Assembly (NCBI RefSeq): GCF_900185645.1
Contig: NZ_FYAM01000011.1
Span: 1 to 64,000 of the forward strand
Length of the DNA stretch: 64,000 nt
Reading direction: 5' to 3'
DNA from: Clostridium sp. BSD9I1
GTDB taxonomy: Bacteria > Bacillota > Clostridia > Clostridiales > Clostridiaceae
Part shown: positions 1 to 8,488 of the stretch, piece by piece
Numbering within the stretch: the first letter of the stretch is position 1
Layout: each line of letters starts with the position of its first letter
Position numbers and translations under genes: made by a program
Notes under the pieces: model-generated
What the model was told of the DNA's origin: nothing
Database searches by the model: none
The model's input: the letters and a program-made list of their open reading frames with translations, nothing else

Positions 1-30
1 TCCTGAGCCAGGATCAAACTCTCAATTTAA
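1..30 (-). rRNA. rrs: 16S ribosomal RNA, 5' end only
   Basis: The reverse complement reads ATTGAGAGTTTGATCCTGGC followed by TCAGGA, the universal 5' start of bacterial 16S rRNA. The gene is transcribed leftward and all but about 30 bases lie outside the window. The exact mature 5' end (about position 30) is estimated by analogy with other bacteria. Confidence 0.97.
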
Positions 31-143
31 AAGTTTAATCTGTTTCGCTCATCGCGTTTCTTAACATTTAACTGTTAAGTAATTGACTGGTTTCTATTCT
101 CTGTTCAATTTTCAAAGACCCTGTCGCCCTAAGCGACTTTCAT

Positions 144-172
144 ATCTTATCATTTTCATTCAAGCTTGTCAA
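144..172 (-). promoter_or_regulatory. rRNA operon promoter, proximal
   Basis: On the minus strand TTGACA (172-167) and TAAGAT (149-144) are 17 bases apart, which fits a sigma-A promoter. Transcription would begin near 137, giving a leader of about 100 bases before the 16S gene. The leader contains a short inverted repeat (GTCGC/GCGAC near 122-136), typical of rrn leader structure. Confidence 0.75.
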
Positions 173-256
173 CTAGTAATTTGTTTTCAAAATACTATTG
201 AAAGTTTAAATGTTTTTGCTGTTTCTTGTTTGCCGCCTATCTCAGCGACGAAGACT

Positions 257-284
257 ATCTTACCATGAGATTATTCCTGGTCTA
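257..284 (-). promoter_or_regulatory. rRNA operon promoter, distal (candidate)
   Basis: On the minus strand TAGACC (284-279) and TAAGAT (262-257) are 16 bases apart. The -10 box is identical to that of the proximal promoter, consistent with the tandem promoters usual for rrn operons. The -35 match is imperfect, so this is less certain. Confidence 0.45.
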
Positions 285-470
285 CCTTTACTAAGTGCCA
301 TTAAACAAAAATAAACATATTATTTAGCATTATCCGGCCATATGCTTAAATTTTCATATACTGATACACTAGATAAAGTTTATAATTAGCCGAGTTGAAG
401 TTACTATTAATCAAACCCTATAAAGCACCTGAAGTTACTCTTCTCTATTAAACTCATTTATAAGTATTAA

Positions 471-506
471 AAGCCAGTTTATCTGTCTGTTTCACTAAAC
501 TGGCTT
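471..506. terminator. bidirectional terminator after the transporter gene
   Basis: AAGCCAGTTTA pairs with TAAACTGGCTT around a 14-base loop, with T-rich sequence on both sides. It lies 55 bases beyond the stop of the minus-strand transporter gene and separates that operon from the rRNA promoters. Confidence 0.8.
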
Positions 507-560
507 TTTTATTTTATATTTAATATCCTTCATCTTGCACTTGCTATATAGCTAGTGCTC

Positions 561-1892
561 TTAAGCAAGCATTGGTCCAATGAACGCCCAAACCATAACC
601 CAAATCCAAAGTGCAGCCGCTCCAACCCAGGTTGCCTTTAAAACCGTTTTGGTATTGCTGCAGCGTGCTATACCTAACTGCCCTGCAAGATTTGCAGTTG
701 GATATAAAGAACCTGTAATTCTTGTAGCTGCTAGTATTGCTGTGGCCCATATTTGCATTGGCAAGCCAACTGAATTAACTAGATCTATAAACATTTTGTG
801 TACTATTGTAATTTCAGCAACTGCAGCTGCTTCAATACCAAATCCTCCAACTAAAGAAGCAATAATTAAAACGCCTGCCTTTCCTCCACCAGCAACTAAT
901 CCTGTTAGAAGCTTACCTAAAGCATCAAATCCACCGCCAATATTTATCATGCTAAACATTACTTCAAAGAAAATAAACACAAAGAACATGTTTGTCATCT
1001 TTGATGCACCTTCAACAAATGTATCAATTGCTGAATCAATTTCAATTCTGCTGCTAATGGTAAGAATTGCAGATAAAATTAACATTACAATAATGGCATA
1101 ATTTGTGCCCTGTTTTGTAACGACCCCATACCCAACTAAAATAGCAAATACTATTAAAAATAATATTGTTGTTCGTTTTTGCTCTATACTTACAACCATT
1201 TTATTAATATCAATCATGTCTTCAGTTATCTCATATACTTCAACGCCTTTTAGCTTCTTTTGAATTTTATTTGCTGCAAAAACTGTAGCACCAATCCATA
1301 CGATACTAAATGGGATAACAGCCCAAAGCATTAATTTACCGTAAGAAAGCCCTGTAATACCCATAGTGGCAATAGTAACCCCAGTTAGCGGTCCCATAAT
1401 TAATCCAACTTCTCCAGCAACTTTAAACAAAGCACATACAGTACTTGGAGTAAGTCCAACTGCAGCTACAACAGGAATAATAACAGGAGCAATAATTGCA
1501 TTGCCGCCAGCTAATGTTCCAAGTAATCCACATATAACAATGGAACTAATTATAACTGCTGCCATACCCTTTTTTTCAGTATTGACTCCAATTCCCTTTA
1601 CAATCCAGTATACAAGTGTTTGACTTACCTTTGTTTTATTCATCAAGTAGCCAAGCCCACTTCCACACATAATTATAATTCCTATTATTGCCAAAAATGA
1701 ACCTAATGAAGTGACAAATATTCCGGCTAGACTTTTAACTCCCTGTCCAGTTAAAATTGCAGCTACAATTACACCAATAATCAAACCCGATAAATTGGAT
1801 TTATTTCTAAAAACCATTATCAAATAGGCTAGTAACGGTAATAGCGCTATTAGCGACGGAGCTGAAATCAATGCATATTTTCCTAATTCCAT
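561..1892 (-). CDS. GntP/DcuC-like membrane transporter
   Basis: A 443-residue polytopic membrane protein with about 12 hydrophobic segments, rich in Gly/Ala/Ile. Two internal stretches, GGNAIIAPVIIPVVAAVG near residue 130 and GGFGIEAAAVAEITIVHK near residue 345, resemble re-entrant loops of the ion-transporter superfamily (GntP, DcuC, NhaC types). It starts 21 bases after the D-aminoacylase stop with a GGGGGAAGG ribosome binding site, so the two genes form an operon. By context it probably imports N-acyl-D-amino acids, a related peptide, or exchanges the product; the substrate cannot be read from the sequence. The start MELGKYALI is well placed after the binding site. Confidence 0.7.
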   Translation of the reverse strand: MELGKYALISAPSLIALLPLLAYLIMVFRNKSNLSGLIIGVIVAAILTGQGVKSLAGIFVTSLGSFLAIIGIIIMCGSGLGYLMNKTKVSQTLVYWIVKGIGVNTEKKGMAAVIISSIVICGLLGTLAGGNAIIAPVIIPVVAAVGLTPSTVCALFKVAGEVGLIMGPLTGVTIATMGITGLSYGKLMLWAVIPFSIVWIGATVFAANKIQKKLKGVEVYEITEDMIDINKMVVSIEQKRTTILFLIVFAILVGYGVVTKQGTNYAIIVMLILSAILTISSRIEIDSAIDTFVEGASKMTNMFFVFIFFEVMFSMINIGGGFDALGKLLTGLVAGGGKAGVLIIASLVGGFGIEAAAVAEITIVHKMFIDLVNSVGLPMQIWATAILAATRITGSLYPTANLAGQLGIARCSNTKTVLKATWVGAAALWIWVMVWAFIGPMLA

Positions 1893-1913
1893 TTTCCTTC
1901 CCCCTTCGAAATT

Positions 1914-3494
1914 TTAATTATCTTTTAATAAAATTCTGCCTTTTTTATTTTCAGTTCTTACGCCGTTAAGAAGTTCAGGAGTACCAGCTATAAAAACATG
2001 GTTAATTCCTACAGGCTTTACAGGAGAATGTATGAATGTAGACATATCTTTTATTTCATTAAAATCAAATACAGTTATATCAGCAATATTATTAACTTTT
2101 AGCGTTCCTCGATCCTGTAATTTAATAATACTGGCGGGAAGCCCTGTAATTTTATATACAGCATCCTCTAATGACATTAAATTATTTTCACGGATCATCT
2201 GCAAAAATCTCGGAAATGTTCCAAAACATCTAGGATGTGGATTATAGCTTAAATCATAACTAAAGTTATACCCGTCACTTCCTACAGCTATATCCATTTC
2301 CTTCATAATATTAAGCACATCCTCTAAACTTAGTGAATAATATATAGCTGATGTCTCACCGCTGCACTTAATTAAAACTTCAATTACTGCCTCCTCTGGT
2401 GGTAAGTTAAGAACTCTTGCAATTTCTTCAATGTTTTTTCCGTCAAATTCGGGAATATGTCCATGTGTAGAAGAAATTCCTACCTTACTTGCTCCCCCAC
2501 GTCGTTCCATTTCGGCTTTAATATCTAAAAGCAGCCTAGAGTCCTTTGCTTTAAGTCTTTCTAACATCCTTGAATTGCCACCATCCTGAGCCCAACCAGG
2601 TACAAGTGCTGAAAGTCCTGTAGACGTTGCTTCATAGGGATATTGATCACAAGTAATAGTACATCCTCTTTGACGTGCTGCTTTAATATTATTGAGAAGT
2701 TTTTCTGAATTTCCCCATTGCGGTTTACCAATGAGCTTTAAATGTGAAATGTGCAAATGAACACCTGTACTTTCAGCTACTTTAATCATTTCATCAACAG
2801 CTTCAAATACTAAATTGCTTTCATTGCGTAAATGTACAGTAAGTATACCTTGATTTTCCTTTATTACCTTAGCAAGTTCTATGAACTCATCTAATTTTCC
2901 ATAACTGCTTGGTGGATAAATTAGCCCCAAAGACATACCATATGCTCCATTTTTTAATTCCATATCAAGGATATTCTTCATCTTATAGAGTTCTTCAGCA
3001 GTAGCTTCTCTATCATCAAAACCTACCACGCAAGCTCTAAGTGTGCCATGGCCAATTAAGGTACCACTATTAATTGTCAATTGCTTCTTACTTGCAATTT
3101 CAACATAGTCTTTCATACTATCCATTTTTAAAGATGTATCTTCAGGAATTATTTCAATTGTTCTAGAAAAAAACTCTCTAATTTCTTTTCTTTTGGATTC
3201 ATTTGATGGAACTAAAGAAATGCCGCAGTTTCCTGTAATTTCTAATGTAACTCCTTGATATAACATGCTTTCTGCTTCTTTTGAATTGAGAGGACATGCA
3301 TCTGAGTGGGTGTGAAGGTCAATAAATCCCGGTGAAATAACTTTTCCCTCACAGTTAATTATTTTACTACCCGTAACATTTTCATTTTTAGTGATTTCTA
3401 CAATTCTATCGCCTTTAATGCACACAGTGGCCTTATAGGGAATCTTCCTTGTACCGTCCACTACTAGGCCGTCTTTTAGAACAAAATCATACAC
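1914..3494 (-). CDS. N-acyl-D-amino-acid deacylase (D-aminoacylase)
   Basis: A cytoplasmic metal-dependent amidohydrolase that removes the acyl group from N-acyl-D-amino acids. The N-terminal beta-sandwich leads into the metal-binding GFIDLHTHSD (near residue 60), then TGNCGIS, the HLRNES and HISHLKL histidines, and the late SDGYNFSYD aspartate motif, all in the usual family order. Length (about 526 residues) is normal for the family. I start it at GTG 3494, six bases after GGGGGTG; an upstream in-frame TTG at 3509 lies inside that binding site and is unlikely. It is the first gene of an operon with the transporter downstream, which fits scavenging of D-amino acid derivatives, for example from cell-wall turnover. 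Substrate preference is not visible. Confidence 0.9.
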   Translation of the reverse strand: MYDFVLKDGLVVDGTRKIPYKATVCIKGDRIVEITKNENVTGSKIINCEGKVISPGFIDLHTHSDACPLNSKEAESMLYQGVTLEITGNCGISLVPSNESKRKEIREFFSRTIEIIPEDTSLKMDSMKDYVEIASKKQLTINSGTLIGHGTLRACVVGFDDREATAEELYKMKNILDMELKNGAYGMSLGLIYPPSSYGKLDEFIELAKVIKENQGILTVHLRNESNLVFEAVDEMIKVAESTGVHLHISHLKLIGKPQWGNSEKLLNNIKAARQRGCTITCDQYPYEATSTGLSALVPGWAQDGGNSRMLERLKAKDSRLLLDIKAEMERRGGASKVGISSTHGHIPEFDGKNIEEIARVLNLPPEEAVIEVLIKCSGETSAIYYSLSLEDVLNIMKEMDIAVGSDGYNFSYDLSYNPHPRCFGTFPRFLQMIRENNLMSLEDAVYKITGLPASIIKLQDRGTLKVNNIADITVFDFNEIKDMSTFIHSPVKPVGINHVFIAGTPELLNGVRTENKKGRILLKDN

Positions 3495-3656
3495 AGTTAG
3501 CACCCCCAAACATTATTTATAAAGCTTCTTTCATATTGTTAATGAAAGACCTTATACATCTCAAGTTGAGTATTAAACAGCTTAACTCTCTTCCTTTGTG
3601 GGTTATAGTAATATATGAAATTTATTTGTCTTTTATTACGTTAATATATATGAAAA

Positions 3657-3678
3657 AAGCCTCCAAATTAGGAAGCTT
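3657..3678 (-). terminator. terminator of the YhhN-like gene
   Basis: On the minus strand AAGCTTCC-TAATTT-GGAGGCTT is followed by a T-run. It begins directly after the stop codon of the upstream gene. Confidence 0.75.
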
Positions 3679-3679
3679 C

Positions 3680-4405
3680 TTATTTTAAAGTTTTTCTATT
3701 ATATCCACTTAGGACCAGTAAAATCTGTGATGGGAGATAAAATATCCATATCAATATAGATAAGTCTTTTAATATAACTGATAACGCCACGTTTATATCA
3801 CAAAGCAAAAACAAAATCATACCTATTGCAACTAAGTACCTACTATACATTGGATAAAAAGCTCCCTTAAGGGTTTTCCATCCTATATAAACGCTATAAA
3901 GTAAAATAACTGCATAAATAAATCCTATAATCAGAGTGACCTTTTTTATACCTTCATATCCTAGGTCTTCTATAAGTAAATTATTCCCAGAAGGTATAAC
4001 TATTAAGATAATAACTATAATAGTAACTACTAAAAAGTTTAAATTATATCTCCGCTCTATAGCCCTCCTATGACGTATTATGTAAGTAATTTGTACTAAG
4101 CAAAAAATCATTATACCTAATTCATTTAAGCCTAAAATTATCATACACAAATCGGCTAAAGCAGTAAGAAAAATTGCCAATCTTAAAAATATAGTATCAA
4201 TTTTATCATGTCCGTTGTTTCCTATTAGAATAGATAAAAACAAACATAATAGTATTCCAAAATACTTCAACACCGCTGAGTACATTGTTTTAAGATTATT
4301 AGTGTAATCAATATAGATAAATGCACAATATATAATTAACTCAATAAAAAGTACAAGCTTTACGATTAATGTCTTAACATGATTTTTTATAATAATCACT
4401 TCCAA
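3680..4405 (-). CDS. YhhN/TMEM86-like integral membrane protein
   Basis: A 241-residue protein with about eight transmembrane segments. The layout (LADLCMI near residue 80, a glutamine/tyrosine-bearing helix after it, and a late FLLCDINVAL helix) resembles the YhhN family, whose eukaryotic members hydrolyse lysoplasmalogens. Similarity is judged by eye and is distant, so the function is tentative. The first in-frame start is TTG at 4405; no start has a clear binding site, so the N-terminus is uncertain. It is a single gene with its own terminator, divergent in function from both neighbours. Confidence 0.5.
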   Translation of the reverse strand: MEVIIIKNHVKTLIVKLVLFIELIIYCAFIYIDYTNNLKTMYSAVLKYFGILLCLFLSILIGNNGHDKIDTIFLRLAIFLTALADLCMIILGLNELGIMIFCLVQITYIIRHRRAIERRYNLNFLVVTIIVIILIVIPSGNNLLIEDLGYEGIKKVTLIIGFIYAVILLYSVYIGWKTLKGAFYPMYSRYLVAIGMILFLLCDINVALSVILKDLSILIWIFYLPSQILLVLSGYNRKTLK

Positions 4406-4502
4406 AACATAATATTTTCCTTATATTATATTTTGCTAAATTATAAGTTTAAATATAATATTTTATTATAATAACCCATTAATAATTTTTATCCACTCAT
4501 AT

Positions 4503-4550
4503 AAAAATGCACCTCCAAGTGCTAGATTTTCTCTAACATTCGGGGTGCAC
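4503..4550 (-). terminator. terminator of hcp
   Basis: On the minus strand GTGCACC and GGTGCA form the base of an imperfect long stem that ends in TTTTT. It lies 30 bases after the hcp stop codon. Confidence 0.65.
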
Positions 4551-4580
4551 TTCAAAAACAGATGCCTTTCCTTATTCGTC

Positions 4581-6227
4581 TTATCCTAATAGCTCTTTCA
4601 AATCATCTTCTGGTGCGCTAATTGGCTTAATATCAAAATTATCAACTAGGAATTGTAATACATTAGGACTTAAGAAAGCTGGTAAGCTCGGTCCAATATA
4701 CATTCCTTTTACGCCTAATGAAAGTAATGCTAATAAATCAGCTACAGCCTTTTGCTCATACCAAGATAAAACTATTGACAATGGTAAATCATTAACTCCA
4801 CAGTTAAATGCATCCGCTAACGCTAAAGCTATTCTAACCGCTGAATAAGCATCATTACACTGACCTACATCAAGTAATCTTGGAAGCCCTGCCACTTCTC
4901 CAAACTCTAATTTATTGAAACGATACTTACCACAAGCTAAAGTAAGTATAATACAATCCTTAGGTACTTTTTCCGCAAACTCTGTATAATAGTTTCTCCC
5001 AGGCTTTGCACCATCGCATCCACCTATCAAGAAGAAATGTTTAACTTTTCCATCCTTAACTGCATTTATAATTGTTTCAGCATGACCCAAAGTTGCCTTA
5101 TGTCCAAAACCTACTAAAATTTCTTTAACTTCTTCATCTTCCTTAAATCCACCTAATTCCAATGCCTTGTTTATCACCTCAGAAAAATCCTTATATCCAT
5201 TTTCATCTTTAGGTATGTGCTTAATACCATCCCATCCAACAACGCTTGTTGAAAAAATTCTATCTTTATAAGAATCTCTTGGTTTCATTAAGCAATTTGT
5301 TGTCATCAAGATACAACCTGGTATATCATCAAATTCCTTTTGCTGATTTTGCCAAGCGCCTCCAAAATTACCTACTAAATGAGGATACTTGTTTAATTCA
5401 GGATATCCATGAGATGGCAGCATTTCACCATGAGTATAAATATTTATACCCTTACCATCCGCTTGCTCTAGTAACATTTCTAAGTCCCTTAAATCATGTC
5501 CAGAAACCACAATAAATGGTCCCTTCTTTATATTTACATTTACTTTTCTAGGAGAAGGAGAGCTATATTTTTCGTTATTAGCTTTATCTAATACCTCCAT
5601 AATCTTAACACTCATCTCTCCAGTTTTTATCAAGTATCCTATAAGATCCTGAAGTGTTAAACTATCATCAATTAAAGCTTTTAGAGCTTTAAAGTAAAAT
5701 TCATCCACTTCATCATTATTATATTTTATAAATCTTGCTTGATGAGCATAAGCTGCAATTCCTTTCAAACCATACTTTATAGTTTCTCTAACGGAACGAA
5801 TATCTTCATCTAAGTTTTTATCATACATAACTCCTGCTTTTTTAGCATCCTCAAGAATTTCTTCTTTAGAATTACTTAGATCGTACAATGCTTCATCACT
5901 ATTTATATCTTCTTGTCCAACTTTTCTCCTAATTTCTTCTTTAATCTTTTGAGATTTTTTAAGCATGTCCAAATGAGCTTCAGGATCAAAATTTACATTA
6001 GTTAATGTCATAAATAATGAATCTTCAACAAATGAAATCAATGACTTATCTAGCTTTTCCCCTTTTTCTATTAATTTAACAACATATGAGCTAATTCCTT
6101 TTAGTTGATAAATTAACAAATCCTGCATTGCAGCAATTTCTGGTGTCTTTCCACAAACCCCTATTTTAGTACATCCTTTACCTCCAGCGGTTTGCTCGCA
6201 TTGATAACAAAACATTTCTTGTTGCAT
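4581..6227 (-). CDS. hcp: hydroxylamine reductase / hybrid cluster protein
   Basis: A cytoplasmic iron-sulfur protein involved in nitric oxide and hydroxylamine detoxification. The N-terminal cysteines C7, C10, C19 and C25 have the C-x2-C-x8-C-x5-C spacing that binds a [4Fe-4S] cluster in anaerobes. Later motifs for the hybrid cluster are present: HKATLGHAET, GGCDGAKPGRNYY, TLACGKYRFN and GQCNDAYSA. Length of 548 residues is normal. The start at 6227 (MQQEMFCYQC) follows AGGAGG; an in-frame extension to 6296 exists but lacks a binding site and is not family-like. It is monocistronic. No hcr reductase is adjacent, as is usual in clostridia. Confidence 0.95.
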   Translation of the reverse strand: MQQEMFCYQCEQTAGGKGCTKIGVCGKTPEIAAMQDLLIYQLKGISSYVVKLIEKGEKLDKSLISFVEDSLFMTLTNVNFDPEAHLDMLKKSQKIKEEIRRKVGQEDINSDEALYDLSNSKEEILEDAKKAGVMYDKNLDEDIRSVRETIKYGLKGIAAYAHQARFIKYNNDEVDEFYFKALKALIDDSLTLQDLIGYLIKTGEMSVKIMEVLDKANNEKYSSPSPRKVNVNIKKGPFIVVSGHDLRDLEMLLEQADGKGINIYTHGEMLPSHGYPELNKYPHLVGNFGGAWQNQQKEFDDIPGCILMTTNCLMKPRDSYKDRIFSTSVVGWDGIKHIPKDENGYKDFSEVINKALELGGFKEDEEVKEILVGFGHKATLGHAETIINAVKDGKVKHFFLIGGCDGAKPGRNYYTEFAEKVPKDCIILTLACGKYRFNKLEFGEVAGLPRLLDVGQCNDAYSAVRIALALADAFNCGVNDLPLSIVLSWYEQKAVADLLALLSLGVKGMYIGPSLPAFLSPNVLQFLVDNFDIKPISAPEDDLKELLG

Positions 6228-6379
6228 ATACAATCCTCCTGAATTTTCAAAATATTTTATTATTATTTTACAATTAACTAATATAATATGCAACAAAAAA
6301 CCGACATTAACCTATAATTTTTACAAAAACATCTAATTTTTAACAATTTATTCATTTTCATTTTAGTTTATACTAACAT

Positions 6380-7261
6380 CTATAAACGTTGTTTCCCTTC
6401 ATAGTAAGGCTCTAAATGAAGTATAACTTGAGACTTTTCACCCAGCTCTTCTTTTACTCTATTTTCAATATTAATAGCAAGAGTATGTGAATCCTCAACA
6501 CTCATATAGGCATCTACCATTATGTGAAAATCTATATACATTTCATCCTCTGTACCCCTACTTCTCACATTATGTGCATCCTTAACCTCTTCAAATTCAA
6601 GGGCTATATTCTTTATCTTTTCTGCATCTATAACCGCTTTATCCACTAGCACTCCACTGGTATCAGAAAATATTTCATAAGCAGCATGGAATATAAAACC
6701 ACCTACAAATAGTGATGCTATAGGGTCGATTATCGGAGATAATCCAATTTTAATACTTATAAGGGTTATTATCACACCTATAGAAACATAGATATCCGAT
6801 TTTGTATGCAGTGAATCAGATATAAGAATCTGACTTCTAAGTTTTTTGCCTTCTTTATATTCAATCTTACTTACAAGCACATTAATCAAAAGGGTTATAC
6901 ATAAAGCAATTATGCTTTCCAAACTAACGTTAGGTGCAACCGGATTGTTAAACTTCTCAAATGCTTTAATGAATATCTTTACACCAACTATAGTGAGCAT
7001 ACCCCCAATAAAAAGACCTGCAAGGGTTTCAAATTTCTTATGCCCATAAGGATGGTCTTCATCCACAGGTTTTGAAGCAAACCAAATGCCTATTAGCCCA
7101 ACAATATTAGAGGCTCCATCGGAAAGGGAATGAAATCCATCAGCAGTTAAACCTGTACTTTTCGCAGCAGATCCAATCATAATTTTGATCAAAGCAACAA
7201 AGATATTTGCAAATAATATAATAAGAAGTACATTTCTAACTCTCTTTATATTACTGTCCAT
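6380..7261 (-). CDS. cation diffusion facilitator (CDF) metal efflux protein
   Basis: A 293-residue inner-membrane metal/proton antiporter. Six transmembrane segments span roughly residues 10-200, followed by a cytoplasmic dimerisation domain. The metal-site motifs are visible: ADGFHSLSD in TM2, DHPYGHKKFETL in the TM2-TM3 loop and SDSLHTKSD in TM5. It most resembles the FieF/MamM/ZitB group exporting Fe, Mn or Zn; the metal cannot be assigned. It is a single gene, and the 235 bases upstream contain two identical palindromes that may be operators. Confidence 0.9.
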   Translation of the reverse strand: MDSNIKRVRNVLLIILFANIFVALIKIMIGSAAKSTGLTADGFHSLSDGASNIVGLIGIWFASKPVDEDHPYGHKKFETLAGLFIGGMLTIVGVKIFIKAFEKFNNPVAPNVSLESIIALCITLLINVLVSKIEYKEGKKLRSQILISDSLHTKSDIYVSIGVIITLISIKIGLSPIIDPIASLFVGGFIFHAAYEIFSDTSGVLVDKAVIDAEKIKNIALEFEEVKDAHNVRSRGTEDEMYIDFHIMVDAYMSVEDSHTLAINIENRVKEELGEKSQVILHLEPYYEGKQRL

Positions 7262-7281
7262 AATTAGACTCCTTTATATAT

Positions 7282-7293
7282 TTATCAATTGAT
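7282..7293. promoter_or_regulatory. palindrome TATCAATTGATA, copy 1
   Basis: A perfect 12-bp palindrome 21 bases upstream of the CDF start. An identical copy lies 90 bp further upstream. Probably a repressor site, by position only. Confidence 0.4.
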
Positions 7294-7371
7294 AGTATTA
7301 TTTTCATCTTATACTTCATATCATATGTCTACATATGAGTATTTGTTACTATTCTATTAGTTGAACATCGG

Positions 7372-7397
7372 TATCAATTGATAATGATAATCTAATT
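7372..7397. promoter_or_regulatory. palindrome TATCAATTGATA copy 2, with Fur-like half-site
   Basis: The second copy of the 12-bp palindrome (7372-7383) runs into GATAATGATAATC, which matches the left two thirds of a Fur box. It lies about 110 bp upstream of the CDF gene. The right third of a Fur box is poorly matched, so metal regulation is a suggestion. Confidence 0.35.
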
Positions 7398-7470
7398 TAT
7401 TAGAACTTCCCACAGGATAACTTCAACAATATTAAAACTTTATCCATATTCTTGATTTTAAAATATAAAA

Positions 7471-7498
7471 AAAGCCAATATCATAAGGTATTGACTTT
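7471..7498 (-). terminator. terminator overlapping the stop of the YgjP-like gene
   Basis: On the minus strand AAAGTCAATA pairs with TATTGGCTTT, followed by a T-run. The stem includes the stop codon of the peptidase gene. Confidence 0.75.
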
Positions 7499-8198
7499 AA
7501 TCTTCTATAAATGTATTCAATTCTTTTTTAATTGCTCTCCAACTTGGCAGAAACTTATCCATATAACCTACAAAGATATTATTATGGCTTTTCTCAAGCA
7601 AATGAACTAATTCATGCACAACAACATATTCAAGGCACTTTGGAGGTTTTTTGGCTAGCTGTAAATTAAGCCATATACGTTTATCTCTTACATTGCAAGT
7701 TCCCCAACGTGTTTTCATATTTTTAACTCCCCATTCTTCAGCTGTAACACCTATGATTTTCTGCCACTTCTCCAAAAGCTTAGGTATTTCACTTTTAATA
7801 TTTTCACGGTACCATTCATTTAGTGCCTTTTCTCGCTGCTCCACTGTGCTATTTTCACGCACTTGCAATATAAGCTTATCTCCATTAATCTTTATATCGT
7901 TATTCTTATTTAAATAACCCACCTCAAGAACGTATTTCCTTCCCCAAAGATATACACTTTCACCTGAAACGTATTCCCGAATGCATTGTTTAGGCTGATT
8001 TTTATATTTATATTTATCTTGATGCTTTTTTATCCACGATATTTTAGAAATCACAAACTTTTTAATAGCTTCATTATCTATATTTTTAGGTGCCGAAACT
8101 TGTACTTTTCCTTGCGGAGCTGTTACTCTTAAGTATATATTTTTTATTTTCTTTTTTTCCAACTGAATTTCTATATCATTAATTATTAAAATTTCCAC
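7497..8198 (-). CDS. YgjP-type (DUF45) zinc metallopeptidase-like protein
   Basis: A cytoplasmic protein of about 233 residues with the family signature VVHELVHLLEKSHN near the C-terminus, containing the HExxH zinc site and a third downstream histidine. The TRWGTCN motif before it is also typical of the YgjP/DUF45 group. The family is often found with restriction or repair genes, but the true substrate is not known. I start it at GTG 8198, which follows AAGGAGA by seven bases; an ATG at 8231 extends it by 11 residues but has only a weak binding site. Neighbours give no functional clue. Confidence 0.85.
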   Translation of the reverse strand: MEILIINDIEIQLEKKKIKNIYLRVTAPQGKVQVSAPKNIDNEAIKKFVISKISWIKKHQDKYKYKNQPKQCIREYVSGESVYLWGRKYVLEVGYLNKNNDIKINGDKLILQVRENSTVEQREKALNEWYRENIKSEIPKLLEKWQKIIGVTAEEWGVKNMKTRWGTCNVRDKRIWLNLQLAKKPPKCLEYVVVHELVHLLEKSHNNIFVGYMDKFLPSWRAIKKELNTFIED

Positions 8199-8412
8199 TT
8201 TATATTCTCCTTTACTTCCCACCAAGTTCATTTTTCAATTAATCCTATTTATCTTTAATTTAATATCATTTTATCAAAATTATACATTAAGTAAACTTAA
8301 GTTATAAATCAAATTTTATAATAAAGATTAAGAATTTTTATTGCTCGTATGGGAATAATTATAAAATCTAAAGATATTATAATTATTTTTGCAAATAACA
8401 ATCTCGAAAATA

Positions 8413-8442
8413 TAGACAAGTTTTTTGTCTTATTATTATAAT
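8413..8442 (+). promoter_or_regulatory. promoter of the BCCT transporter gene
   Basis: TAGACA (8413-8418) and TATAAT (8437-8442) are 18 bases apart, 46 bases before the start codon. The inverted repeat AGACAA/TTGTCT (8414-8430) overlaps the -35 box and may bind a regulator. Confidence 0.6.
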
Positions 8443-8488
8443 AGTCAATCAGGAAACATTACTCAAATATCACTAGGGAGGAAACACT

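Noticed and set aside
83-268. 61-codon ORF in the rRNA leader
   Set aside because: It lies antisense to the rRNA promoters and leader and has no binding site.
580-1101. 173-codon plus-strand ORF inside the transporter gene
   Set aside because: It is the antisense shadow of a clear membrane transporter.
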